Assembly: GCF_010731735.1 (NCBI RefSeq)
Contig: NZ_AP022588.1
Span: 434,001 to 498,000, forward strand
Reading direction: 5' to 3'
DNA length: 64,000 nt
Origin: Mycolicibacterium sediminis
Lineage (GTDB): Bacteria; Actinomycetota; Actinomycetes; Mycobacteriales; Mycobacteriaceae
This document shows, one piece after another, positions 23,627-32,051 of this stretch. Each line of letters begins with the position of its first letter. Position 1 is the stretch's first letter. The translations under genes and the position numbers were made by a program. The notes under the pieces were generated by a model. The model was not told the origin of the DNA and did no database searches. It was given only the letters and a program-made list of their open reading frames with translations.

Positions 23627-25324
23627 ATGTCTTCCCGGTCAGACGTCGTGACGACGTCCGTCCACACGCCGCGACGCGCCTGGGTGGCGCTCGCGGTGTT
23701 GTTGCTGCCCGTGATGTTGATCGCGGTCGACAACACCATCCTCGCCTTCGCGCTGCCCAGCATCGCCCAGGACTTCCGCCCGCCGGCGACCACGCAGCTG
23801 TGGATCATCGACGTCTACTCGCTGGTCCTGGCCGCGCTGCTCGTCACCATGGGCAGCCTCGGCGACCGGTTCGGACGCCGCCGCCTGCTGATGATCGGTG
23901 CCAGCGGCTTCGCCGTCGTGTCCGTCGCCGCCGCCTTCGCGCCCAGCGCGGAAGCACTCCTCGGCGCGCGCGCCGTGCTCGGCTTCTTCGGCGCGATGCT
24001 GATGCCGTCGACGCTGTCGCTGATCCGCAACATCTTCGCCGACGCGTCCTCGCGCCGGTTGGCCATCGCCATTTGGGCGTCGTTCTTCACGGCCGGCTCC
24101 GCCCTCGGGCCGATCGTCGGTGGCGTGCTGCTCGAGCACTTCCACTGGGGCGCGGTCTTCCTCGTCGCGGTGCCGATCCTGCTGCCGCTGCTGATCCTCG
24201 CGCCGCGCCTGGTGCCCGAGTCGAAGGACCCGAACCCGGGCCCGGTCGACTCGTTCAGCGTGCTGCTGTCGCTGACGACGATGCTCCCGCTGGTGTGGGC
24301 GGTCAAGACGGCCGCACACGACGGTCCGTCGTGGACCGTGGCCGCCGCGCTCGCGGTGACCGTCGGGTCCGGCGTCCTCTTCGCACGGCGTCAGATGCGC
24401 ACGGCGACACCGATGCTCGACATCACGCTGTTCCGCCATGCGCCGTTCGCGTCGTCGGTACTGGCCAACTTCCTGTCGATCGTCGGCCTCATCGGATTCA
24501 TCTTCTTCGTGTCCCAGCACCTGCAGCTCGTCCTCGGGTTGAGCCCGCTGGCCGCCGGACTGGTGACCCTGCCGGGCGCGGTGCTGTCGATGATCGCCGG
24601 CATCACCGTGGTGCGGTTCGTCCGCTGGTTCGCGCCGCACCAGCTGATGATCGTCGGACTCGTCCTGGTGTCCGTCGGGTTCGGGATGATCCTGCTGTTC
24701 CGCCACGACCTGACGATCGCCGCCGTGGTGGCGTCGTTCATCGTGCTGGAGATCGGCGTCGGCATCTCGCAGACGATCACCAACGACACGATCGTCGCGT
24801 CGGTGCCGGCCGAGAAGTCCGGTGCGGCGTCCGCGGTGTCGGAGACCGCCTACGAGCTGGGCGCCGTCGTCGGCACGGCCACGCTGGGCACGATCTTCAC
24901 CGCGTTCTACCGCGCCAACGTCGACGTCCCCGCCGGCCTGTCGGCGGTGCAGACCGCCGATGCGGCCGAGAGCATCAGCGGTGCGGCTGCCGTCTCGACG
25001 CAGCTGCCGCCGGCTCAAGCCGACTCGCTGATGGACTCTGCGCGAACGGCCTTCGACTCGGGCATCGCTCCGACGTCGATCATCGCCGGCGTCCTGGTGC
25101 TCATCGCAGCCGTCGTGGTCGCCCTGGCGTTCCGCAGCCACCGGCTCAACGGTGGTGGAGAAGGCCCGTCAGCATCAACGCCGACCCCACCAGTGGCGCC
25201 ACCGTCCGTACGTGATTCCACGCGATCCACGGCCCTGAGTAGGCAGTCCAGTCGCGCAGCGCGTCGGCCCCGGACACCGCGGCCGGATCGACCGCGTCCA
25301 GTCGGTCATTCAACGGGACGTTGA
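23627..25324 (+). CDS. MFS efflux transporter, DHA2 (14-TMS) type
   Basis: ATG 23627 follows AGGAG. The protein has 565 residues with about fourteen hydrophobic segments. Typical motifs are LIAVDNTILAFALPSIAQDF (residues 26-45) and motif A GSLGDRFGRRRLLMIGASGF (about 82-101). These transporters export drugs or lipids by proton antiport. The last ~60 residues (after RSHRLNGGG) are Pro/Arg/Ser-rich and overlap the convergent DUF1772 gene by 179 bp. The native stop may have been lost, since family members usually end soon after the last helix. Confidence 0.9.
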   Translation: MSSRSDVVTTSVHTPRRAWVALAVLLLPVMLIAVDNTILAFALPSIAQDFRPPATTQLWIIDVYSLVLAALLVTMGSLGDRFGRRRLLMIGASGFAVVSVAAAFAPSAEALLGARAVLGFFGAMLMPSTLSLIRNIFADASSRRLAIAIWASFFTAGSALGPIVGGVLLEHFHWGAVFLVAVPILLPLLILAPRLVPESKDPNPGPVDSFSVLLSLTTMLPLVWAVKTAAHDGPSWTVAAALAVTVGSGVLFARRQMRTATPMLDITLFRHAPFASSVLANFLSIVGLIGFIFFVSQHLQLVLGLSPLAAGLVTLPGAVLSMIAGITVVRFVRWFAPHQLMIVGLVLVSVGFGMILLFRHDLTIAAVVASFIVLEIGVGISQTITNDTIVASVPAEKSGAASAVSETAYELGAVVGTATLGTIFTAFYRANVDVPAGLSAVQTADAAESISGAAAVSTQLPPAQADSLMDSARTAFDSGIAPTSIIAGVLVLIAAVVVALAFRSHRLNGGGEGPSASTPTPPVAPPSVRDSTRSTALSRQSSRAARRPRTPRPDRPRPVGHSTGR

Positions 25325-25643
25325 ACGCCACCGTCACGATGAAGGCGACGACGCCGAGGCACGCGCCGGCCAGGACGTAGCCCGCTCCCGGCGTCGACAG
25401 CCTCAGTGCCGCAAGGACGCCGACGACGACCGCCAGTAGCGCGCCACCGCAGAACAGGGTGAGGAACGGCGCTTTCGCCTGGGCCTCGGCGTTGATCGCA
25501 CGCATGGCGGCGATCGCGTCGGCCGGGTCCGCGCGGTCCAGCCCGGCCATGACGAACGTCGAGAAGGCGAGGAACAGACCGCCGACGGCGGCCGCGGTGA
25601 GGGTAGCGGCGGCGGTCGCGAGGACGTAGGGGCTCGAGGTCAT
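25146..25643 (-). CDS. DUF1772/anthrone-oxygenase-family membrane protein
   Basis: ATG 25643 (MTSSPYVLATAAATLTAAAV) was chosen over a start 12 codons upstream; 165 residues. Four hydrophobic segments and the family pattern GGLFLAFSTFVMAGLDRADP, AIAAMRAINAEAQ and VPLNDRLDAV are seen. Members include fungal anthrone oxygenases, but most bacterial ones are uncharacterised. It is divergent from an AraC regulator 80 bp away, and its 3' end lies inside the overlapping MFS tail. Confidence 0.8.
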   Translation of the reverse strand: MTSSPYVLATAAATLTAAAVGGLFLAFSTFVMAGLDRADPADAIAAMRAINAEAQAKAPFLTLFCGGALLAVVVGVLAALRLSTPGAGYVLAGACLGVVAFIVTVAFNVPLNDRLDAVDPAAVSGADALRDWTAYSGPWIAWNHVRTVAPLVGSALMLTGLLHHR

Positions 25644-25723
25644 GGGTACAGTCCACCTGCCCTCGGCGAGACGATCCATCGATCACCGTCTCTCCTTCAT
25701 ACGTCAGCGTCTACATTTCGATC

Positions 25724-26656
25724 ATGGATGCGCTTGGAGGTCTGCTCGACGGTGTGCGCGCCCGCGGCGCCTTCATCCTCAGGATGTCGCTGGACCCGCC
25801 GTGGTCGATGTCCATCCGGGACGATGCACCGCTGACGTTGATCTGCGTCACCCACGGCGCGGCCGTCATCGTCACGGCGTCGGGCACGCGAGTGGACCTC
25901 GCCCCGGGTGACGTCGCCGTGGCGCGCGGCACCGAGCACTACCGGTTCGCCGACTCCGCAGACACCGAACCACAGGTGGTGATCCACCCCGGCAACCGGT
26001 GCACGACGCTGAACGGCGCGGACCTCCGCTTCGAGATGTCGGTGGGCGTACGCACCTGGGGCAACTCGGCGGCGGGTGCCGACCGCGCGATCGTCGCGAC
26101 GTACGACGGTGGCAGCGAGGTGAGTTCCCGCCTGCTGCAGGCACTCCCGACGCTGTTCGTCCTCCGCGGCGACGACTGGCACACTCCGCTCGTCGACCTG
26201 CTCGCGGACGAGGCCGGACGGGAGGGACCCGGCCAGGAGGCGTTCCTCGACAGGCTGCTCGACCTCCTGCTGATGGATGTCCTACGGACCCGCTTCGACC
26301 GCGACGCGCATGCCCCGGCGTGGTGGCACGCCGAGCGCGACGCCGTGGTCGGGCCGGCTCTGCGGTTGATCTACCACAACCCCGGGCACCCGTGGACGGT
26401 CGCCAATCTCGCTGCCGCCGTGGGCACCTCACGCGCAGCCTTCGCGCGCCGGTTCGCCGATCGCGTCGGAGAGTCACCGATCGCCTTCCTCACCGGCTGG
26501 CGGTTGACGCTGGCCGCCGACATGCTGCGGTCGGGCGACTCCACGATCGCCGCCATCGCCCACGAGGTCGGCTACGCTACGCCGTTCGCGCTGAGCAGCG
26601 CGTTCAAGCGGGCCTACGGGACCAGCCCGACCGCCTACCGCGCCGCCGCGGCCTGA
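25724..26656 (+). CDS. AraC-family regulator with cupin sensor domain
   Basis: ATG 25724 gives 310 residues. Residues 1-180 are a cupin_6-type sensor (LTLICVTHGAAVIV; VDLAPGDVAVARGTEHYRFA). Two C-terminal HTHs follow: TVANLAAAVGTSRAAFARRF (about 223-242) and STIAAIAHEVGYATPFALSS then AFKRAYGTSPTAYR. This is the pattern of regulators controlling a divergent oxidoreductase gene, here the DUF1772 gene. The 3' end overlaps the antiporter gene by 22 bp. Confidence 0.9.
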   Translation: MDALGGLLDGVRARGAFILRMSLDPPWSMSIRDDAPLTLICVTHGAAVIVTASGTRVDLAPGDVAVARGTEHYRFADSADTEPQVVIHPGNRCTTLNGADLRFEMSVGVRTWGNSAAGADRAIVATYDGGSEVSSRLLQALPTLFVLRGDDWHTPLVDLLADEAGREGPGQEAFLDRLLDLLLMDVLRTRFDRDAHAPAWWHAERDAVVGPALRLIYHNPGHPWTVANLAAAVGTSRAAFARRFADRVGESPIAFLTGWRLTLAADMLRSGDSTIAAIAHEVGYATPFALSSAFKRAYGTSPTAYRAAAA

Positions 26657-27783
26657 CCGCGTTTCGCGACCGCGCCGGCGATCGAGGTCACCGCGATCGT
26701 GACCAGCGCGCCCAGGATCAGAGCCGACGGCTCACCCGGTGCCAGCAGTCCCTGCTCGGTGCCGGGGGTGGCCGCCGCGACCGGGACGCCGAGTTGCGCG
26801 GCAGCCATCGCCGCCAGCGGGAGTGGTTGGCCGACCAGCCTTCCCAACCCGTGGGCCAGGACGGCGCCGAGGCCGAGCGCGACGCCCAAACCGATGAAGG
26901 CGGGATGGTCGCCGAGTTCGCGGACACGAAGCGACGCGCCGAGCCAGACGAAGAACAGGGGCCCGAAGAAGCCCTCGGTGATGCCGAGCAGCTGCCGCGC
27001 CAGCCGCTTCGGTTCCCCGATCCCATTGATCACCAGGCCGAGCGCGAAACCCGCCAGCATGATCGACACGTGGGTGGTGGCGGCGAGGGCGGACAGCGCG
27101 AACAGCAGGATCAGGCTGATGCGTAGCTCCAGCGCGAGGCCGTGCCGTTTCGAGTACTTCCGCACCCTGTCCCGCGTGCCGTCCCGGTCGAATCGGCGCA
27201 GCACCAGGTAGAGCACCGCCGCCGATGCCGAGATGGCGAGCGCACCCAGCGCGGCGCCGGCGGCTCGTCCGGGGTTGATCACCAGTGGCAGCAGGACGAT
27301 GCAGGCGGCGTCGGCGACCGCGATCTGCGCCTTCACCGACAGCACCGGCGGACCGTCGAGGCCGAGTCCGTCGATGATGGGCAGCGCGACGGCGGCCGAC
27401 GACGACGCCATCAGCACCGCGTACAGCGCGGCGTGACCCGTGTCGAACAGGTGGGCCATCAGGACGCCGAGCACGGCGGCGACCGCGCCGACCAGAACCG
27501 CCCGCAGCACGGCCCTGCCGATGCCCGTGCGCAGCGACGCGTCGCGGACGGGGACGTGGGTGCCGACGACGAACATCACCAGCGCGAACCCGATGTTGGC
27601 GAGCAGGACGAACGTGGGATCGGTGGTGTCGACGAGGTCGAATCCGGTTCGGCCGATCAGCATTCCGGCCGCCAGTTCGCCGATGATGACCGGGATGGCC
27701 AGGCGCGGTACCGCCGTAAGCAGCGGACCGGCCATGCCGACGACGACGAGCAGCGCCAGCGTGTCGAACCCGAACCCCGGCAC
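26635..27783 (-). CDS. Monovalent cation:proton antiporter, CPA2 (KefB/NapA-like) type
   Basis: The 382 residues give about 11-12 membrane helices: LALLVVVGMAGPLLTAVPRL, PVIIGELAAGMLIGRTGFDL (about 31-50), and the Na_H_Exchanger pattern SSSAAVALPIIDGLGLDG. A typical ion-binding ND/DD pair is not obvious, so substrate ions are uncertain. It is encoded 9 bp downstream of a small ParB-like gene and converges with araC. Confidence 0.83.
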   Translation of the reverse strand: MPGFGFDTLALLVVVGMAGPLLTAVPRLAIPVIIGELAAGMLIGRTGFDLVDTTDPTFVLLANIGFALVMFVVGTHVPVRDASLRTGIGRAVLRAVLVGAVAAVLGVLMAHLFDTGHAALYAVLMASSSAAVALPIIDGLGLDGPPVLSVKAQIAVADAACIVLLPLVINPGRAAGAALGALAISASAAVLYLVLRRFDRDGTRDRVRKYSKRHGLALELRISLILLFALSALAATTHVSIMLAGFALGLVINGIGEPKRLARQLLGITEGFFGPLFFVWLGASLRVRELGDHPAFIGLGVALGLGAVLAHGLGRLVGQPLPLAAMAAAQLGVPVAAATPGTEQGLLAPGEPSALILGALVTIAVTSIAGAVAKRGQAAAAR

Positions 27784-27792
27784 GTCAGCCGA

Positions 27793-28170
27793 TCAGGACT
27801 GCCAAGACACGAGCCGGCACGGGATGTCGGTGTTCTCGTCGGTGAGGTAGCTGGCGCACACGCGGTGGTAGCCGTCGGCGATCTGCAACGGCGCGTTGGT
27901 GCGAAAGTCACCGCGCACGAGCAGGATCGGAGACAGTTTCTTGCCATCGCTGATCTTGCCGAGGTCGCTGCGGACCCGCACGTTGGTGTCCGGCAGCAGC
28001 GCCAGGCACGCGGCGCGCAAGATGTCCTTCGCCTTGCGGTGAATGGAGTCGGCGACCTTCAGCGCGCCCACCGTCGCCTCGACGGCCGCCGCCTCGGCGA
28101 TCAGGCTCAGGTAGTCGGCGGCAGCGTCGTAGTCATGGGCCTCCGGATCGGCCATCCACTTGACTGCCAT
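27793..28170 (-). CDS. Small conserved protein with ParB/sulfiredoxin-like motif
   Basis: ATG 28170 (MAVKWMADPEAHDYDAAADY) was chosen because the open frame upstream is the shadow of the oxygenase gene; 125 residues. The C-terminal part, PLQIADGYHRVCASYLTDEN (about 96-115), resembles the DGHHR loop of ParB/Srx-fold nucleases and phosphotransferases. The N-terminal 60 residues are helical. The function is unknown. It probably forms an operon with the antiporter gene 9 bp downstream. Confidence 0.7.
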   Translation of the reverse strand: MAVKWMADPEAHDYDAAADYLSLIAEAAAVEATVGALKVADSIHRKAKDILRAACLALLPDTNVRVRSDLGKISDGKKLSPILLVRGDFRTNAPLQIADGYHRVCASYLTDENTDIPCRLVSWQS

Positions 28171-28207
28171 CCGGTCACGATAAACGGCCCGGGCTGCAGA
28201 TCCGCTG

Positions 28208-29536
28208 TCAGGCGCCGATCCAGTTGCCGTGGAATCCGTAGGGCACGCGGGTGGGCAGCTTGATCCTGGCCACCGGATCGCCCGCGAAGTCGGCGGCGTC
28301 GAGGATGACGAGATCGCTGCCATCGCGGCCGGGGTCGTAGACGTAGCCGAGGTAGTAGCCGTTGCTCTCCCCCGCCGGACCGGGCGCGGGGACGAACACC
28401 GCCTCGCCGGGGCCGCCGTCCCCGAGGTCGTGTGCGACGGCAGCACCGGTGCCGAGGTCGTGGCGCACCCAACCGTTCTTCGCGACGGATACCGCGTAGC
28501 GCGCGGGCAGCCCGGCCAGCCGGTCGTCGATGCGGGGGAACTCGACGCTGAGGTCGTCGAGTTGACGCTCGGTCACCCGACCGGACGCCAGGTCGATGGT
28601 CCACGACCACATGACGGCGTCGACGTCGAAGTCGGCTGCGTCGCGCCACAATTCGGGGTATCGGGCGGCCTGCACCACGAGGCCGTCGACCGTGTCGTGC
28701 GCGTTGGCGACGTGGAACACGTAGCAGGGCTCGACGTCGAACCACCGCACCTCGCCGAAGGGGTCATCGCGGCGGAGCACGCCGAACCGCGCTCCGTACC
28801 CGTCGTCCCAGCGGAACGGCATGCCGCCCGCGGCCGCCACGTCGACGTCGAAGACGACGGGCAGATCCATGAAGACGACGTGCTCGGCGGTCATCGCGAA
28901 GTCGTGCATCATCGTCATCGCCGGGACGTCGATGGGGCGGTCGATCACCAACTCGCCCTTGGCGTTCGCGCGGTGATAGGTGACGTAGGGCTCGAAGATG
29001 TTGCCGTATCCAAAGAAGTGCAACTCGCCGGTGGTCGGGCAGATCTTCGGGTGCGCGGTCATCGAGTCGACGAGCTTGCCGCCGAAGTCGTAGACGCCGA
29101 CGGTCTCGAGGTCGTTGGTGACCTCGTAGGGCAGCGACGACTCGACCAGCGCGAGCGTCTTGCCCGCGTGGTTGACGACGTGGGTGTTGGCCACGCTCGA
29201 GCGTAGGTTGCGCGTGCCGTCCTCCCGGTACAGCGGGAACGGATCGACGAAGCTCTCGGTGCGCACCCACCGGTTGCGGTACCACTTGGCCCGTCCGTCC
29301 TCGACGCGGACGCCGTGGATCATCCCGTCGCCGGTGAACCAGTGACCCTCCGCCTGACGCGGATTGGGCCCGTTGCGGAGGTACCAGCCGTCGAGGTCCG
29401 GCGGGATGGCGCCTTCGACGTCGAGGTCGTACTCGGTCAGCTCGTCGGGTACGGGGGCATAGTTGCCGACGCCGAAGGCCTGTCCGTCTTCGGGCAGGGT
29501 CGCATCGGTGGTCGGCGGGTTCACGGTCTCGGTCAT
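28208..29536 (-). CDS. Carotenoid cleavage oxygenase (lignostilbene dioxygenase/RPE65 family)
   Basis: The 442 residues contain the four iron-ligand histidines in order: TAHPKICP (about 159-166), MMHDFAMT (about 208-215), VFHVANAHD (about 273-281) and YGFHGNWIGA at the C-terminus. N-terminal WYLRNGPNPRQAEGHWFTGD is also a family hallmark. These Fe(II) enzymes split conjugated double bonds of apocarotenoids or stilbenes with O2. The gene is divergent from an NCS1 permease; the 244-bp interval holds the same tandem operator as the padR promoter, so both probably belong to one regulon. Confidence 0.92.
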   Translation of the reverse strand: MTETVNPPTTDATLPEDGQAFGVGNYAPVPDELTEYDLDVEGAIPPDLDGWYLRNGPNPRQAEGHWFTGDGMIHGVRVEDGRAKWYRNRWVRTESFVDPFPLYREDGTRNLRSSVANTHVVNHAGKTLALVESSLPYEVTNDLETVGVYDFGGKLVDSMTAHPKICPTTGELHFFGYGNIFEPYVTYHRANAKGELVIDRPIDVPAMTMMHDFAMTAEHVVFMDLPVVFDVDVAAAGGMPFRWDDGYGARFGVLRRDDPFGEVRWFDVEPCYVFHVANAHDTVDGLVVQAARYPELWRDAADFDVDAVMWSWTIDLASGRVTERQLDDLSVEFPRIDDRLAGLPARYAVSVAKNGWVRHDLGTGAAVAHDLGDGGPGEAVFVPAPGPAGESNGYYLGYVYDPGRDGSDLVILDAADFAGDPVARIKLPTRVPYGFHGNWIGA

Positions 29537-29569
29537 GACGGACTCCTCGGGCTGGGCTGACCTTCACAC

Positions 29570-29593
29570 TGACATTCCATGTATGACATGTCA
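29570..29593. promoter_or_regulatory. Tandem TGACATGTCA operator in the oxygenase/permease interval
   Basis: TGACATTCCA (29570-29579), TGTA, TGACATGTCA (29584-29593): two 10-mers with a 4-nt spacer, the same geometry as the perfect site before padR at 31388-31411. It starts 34 bp upstream of the oxygenase gene and about 190 bp upstream of the permease. Confidence 0.75.
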
Positions 29594-29780
29594 ATGGTGG
29601 GATGTGGCGTGCACCCCGCGAGCAGACGCCAACTCCCCTCCTTGGTACCGAAACAGGGGAGTTCATGACTGCTCGCGGCTCGTGTCACGCGCCGCGTAAA
29701 TATGATTTCGGCGCAACGGCGGCGAAACACACCGACGCTACGTTCCGTTCATCTCCTTGCTCGATGGACAGGACGCAGCC

Positions 29781-31358
29781 ATGACAGACATCCGTGATCT
29801 CCCACCGAGCGCCACCGTCGGCGCGGGCGACGTCGTCGAGGCGGCGGGCCATCCCGTCGGCGGCGGCCTCATCAAGGAGCACTACGACCCGCGACTGACC
29901 AACGAGGATCTGGCGCCGCTGGCGAAGCAGTCGTGGTCGACGTACAACATCTTCGCGTTCTGGATGTCCGACGTGCACAGCGTCGGCGGCTACGTGACGG
30001 CGGGCAGCCTGTTCGCGCTGGGTCTGGCCAGCTGGCAGGTCCTGATCGCTCTGCTCGTCGGCATCGTGATCGTGTACTTCCTGTGCAACCTCGTCGCCAA
30101 GCCGAGCCAACTGGCGGGCGTGCCGTACCCGGTGGTGTGCCGCAGTTCGTTCGGGGTGCTCGGCGCCAACATCCCGGCCATCATCCGCGGACTGATCGCA
30201 GTGGCCTGGTACGGAATTCAGACCTACCTGGCGTCGGCGGCCCTGGACATCGTGCTGCTCAAGCTCTTTCCGGGCCTCATGCCGTACGCGGACGTCGAGC
30301 AGTACGGCTTCACGGGGCTGTCACTGCTGGGCTGGTGCAGCTTCACGCTGCTGTGGGTGCTGCAGGCGGGCGTCTTCTGGCGCGGCATGGAGTCGATCCG
30401 CAAGTTCATCGACTTCTGCGGACCCGCCGTCTACGTGGTGATGTTCATCCTCTGCGGCTACCTGCTGTGGAAGTCCGGCTGGCACGTCAGCCTGTCGCTC
30501 GGCGGTGAGAAGCAAGGCAACGCAGTGGTCGTCATGCTCGGCGCCATCGCCCTCGTCGTCTCCTACTTCTCCGGACCCATGCTGAACTTCGGCGACTTCG
30601 CCCGATACGGCAAGAGCTACCAGGCGGTCAAGAAGGGCAACTTCCTCGGCCTGCCGATCAACTTCCTGGTGTTCTCCCTCCTGGTGGTCGTGACCGCGGC
30701 AGCGACGGTCCCGGTGTTCGGCGAGCTGATCACCGACCCGGTCGCCACGGTCGCCCGCATCGACAGCGTCACCGCGATCATTCTGGGCGCGTTGACGTTT
30801 GCGATCGCCACCATCGGCATCAACATCGTCGCCAACTTCATCAGCCCCGCGTTCGACTTCTCGAACGTCAGCCCGCAGAAGATCAGCTGGCGGATGGGCG
30901 GCATGATCGCCGCGGTCGGGTCCGTCCTCCTCACGCCGTGGAACCTCTACGGGAACCCCGAAGTCATCCACTACACGCTGGAGACGCTGGGGGCGTTCAT
31001 CGGTCCGCTGTTCGGCGTGCTGATCGCGGACTTCTACCTCATCCGCAAGCAGAAGATCGTCGTCGACGACCTGTTCACGATGAGCGAGACCGGCAACTAC
31101 TGGTACGCGAAGGGGTACAACCCCGCGGCAGTGGCTGCAACCTTGGTCGGCGCGATCCTGGCCATGACCCCGGTGCTGCTGGGTGGCGTGGTCTTCGGCA
31201 TGGCGGGCGCCGCCCAGTACAGCTGGTTCATCGGCTGCGGGGTGGCCTTCGCCATCTACTACGTGTTGGCGACGCGGGGACCGTGGCGGATGACGGCACT
31301 TCGGGTGGCCGAAGGGGCCACGCTCATCGACCCGGACAAGACGGCCGAACCGGTCTGA
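29781..31358 (+). CDS. NCS1-family nucleobase/hydantoin/allantoin:cation symporter
   Basis: ATG 29781 gives 525 residues. Twelve helices are expected; NCS1 landmarks are LAPLAKQSWSTYNIFAFWMS (about 47-66), GLIAVAWYGIQTYLASAALD (about 142-161) and GPMLNFGDFARYGKSYQAVK (about 264-283), as in Mhp1-like carriers of cyclic amides and nucleobases. The substrate cannot be fixed from sequence. It stands between the divergent carotenoid-cleavage-type oxygenase and a downstream padR gene, with the same operator on both sides, so it may import that oxygenase's substrate or a related ring compound. Confidence 0.9.
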   Translation: MTDIRDLPPSATVGAGDVVEAAGHPVGGGLIKEHYDPRLTNEDLAPLAKQSWSTYNIFAFWMSDVHSVGGYVTAGSLFALGLASWQVLIALLVGIVIVYFLCNLVAKPSQLAGVPYPVVCRSSFGVLGANIPAIIRGLIAVAWYGIQTYLASAALDIVLLKLFPGLMPYADVEQYGFTGLSLLGWCSFTLLWVLQAGVFWRGMESIRKFIDFCGPAVYVVMFILCGYLLWKSGWHVSLSLGGEKQGNAVVVMLGAIALVVSYFSGPMLNFGDFARYGKSYQAVKKGNFLGLPINFLVFSLLVVVTAAATVPVFGELITDPVATVARIDSVTAIILGALTFAIATIGINIVANFISPAFDFSNVSPQKISWRMGGMIAAVGSVLLTPWNLYGNPEVIHYTLETLGAFIGPLFGVLIADFYLIRKQKIVVDDLFTMSETGNYWYAKGYNPAAVAATLVGAILAMTPVLLGGVVFGMAGAAQYSWFIGCGVAFAIYYVLATRGPWRMTALRVAEGATLIDPDKTAEPV

Positions 31359-31383
31359 CCTCCGCGACACGACACACTGCCGA

Positions 31384-31415
31384 GGCCTGACATGTCATGA
31401 CTGACATGTCAGGCC
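31384..31415. promoter_or_regulatory. PadR operator: 14-bp-arm palindrome before padR
   Basis: Two perfect TGACATGTCA units (31388-31397, 31402-31411) separated by TGAC, embedded in a 32-bp palindrome whose arms begin GGCC and end GGCC. It ends 13 bp before the padR start codon. The same 10-4-10 arrangement is at 29570-29593. Confidence 0.85.
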
Positions 31416-31428
31416 GTACGCTTTCCCG

Positions 31429-31968
31429 GTGAGTCTTCGCTTCGCTGCCCTCGGCCTCCTCGCCCAGCATCCCGGTAGTGGATACGACCTGCTGCGCCGG
31501 TTCGAGCTGTCGATGGCGAACGTGTGGCCCGCCACCCAGAGCCAGCTGTACGGCGAGCTGAACAAACTCGCCGACGGTGGGCTCATCGAGGTCACCGACA
31601 TCGGGCCCCGCGGCCGCAAGGAGTACCGCGTCACCGAGGCCGGCCGCGCCGAACTCGTCCGCTGGATCACCGCCCCCGAGGCCGATCCACCGATGCGGCG
31701 GCCGGATCTGCTGCGCGTCTTCCTGCTCGGGGAACTGCCCGCCGAGACCGCCCGCACGTATGCCGTCGACTTCGCCGAACACGCCGCGTCGGAGCTGGCA
31801 CGCCTCCAGCACCTACGGGATTCGTTCGAGTGGGGAGCCGACGACGCCGACTTCTACGGGCGCGCAGCACTGGAGTTCGGGCTGCGCGACGCTGCGATGG
31901 AGGAGCGGTGGGCGCAGTGGCTGGTCAGCGCGATCGACGAACGCATCTCGATTTCGCCCTCGGCTTAA
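31429..31968 (+). CDS. PadR-family regulator of the oxygenase/permease regulon
   Basis: GTG 31429 gives 179 residues. The N-terminal winged helix starts at once, LRFAALGLLAQHPGSGYDLL then ATQSQLYGELNKLADGGLIE and the wing RGRKEYRVTEAGRAEL. The C-terminal half is a Vir_act_alpha_C dimerisation helix bundle (LARLQHLRDSFEWG...). PadR proteins repress catabolic genes until an aromatic or related ligand binds. The matching operators at its own promoter and in the oxygenase/NCS1 interval define the probable regulon. Confidence 0.9.
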   Translation: MSLRFAALGLLAQHPGSGYDLLRRFELSMANVWPATQSQLYGELNKLADGGLIEVTDIGPRGRKEYRVTEAGRAELVRWITAPEADPPMRRPDLLRVFLLGELPAETARTYAVDFAEHAASELARLQHLRDSFEWGADDADFYGRAALEFGLRDAAMEERWAQWLVSAIDERISISPSA

Positions 31969-31987
31969 TCGTTGCATCGCGATAGTT

Positions 31988-32012
31988 TCCGATATATCGT
32001 CAACGTATCGGA
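31988..32012. promoter_or_regulatory. Operator-like dyad before the Gly-rich padR gene
   Basis: TCCGATA (31988-31994) and TATCGGA (32006-32012) are exact inverse arms with an 11-nt spacer; the palindrome CGATATATCG (31990-31999) overlaps the left arm. It starts 64 bp before the gene. ATATCG-rich dyads of this kind are typical of actinobacterial PadR autoregulation. Confidence 0.55.
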
Positions 32013-32051
32013 AGCGCACACCGTGCTTCCCTCTCGAAAGAAGGAACACCC

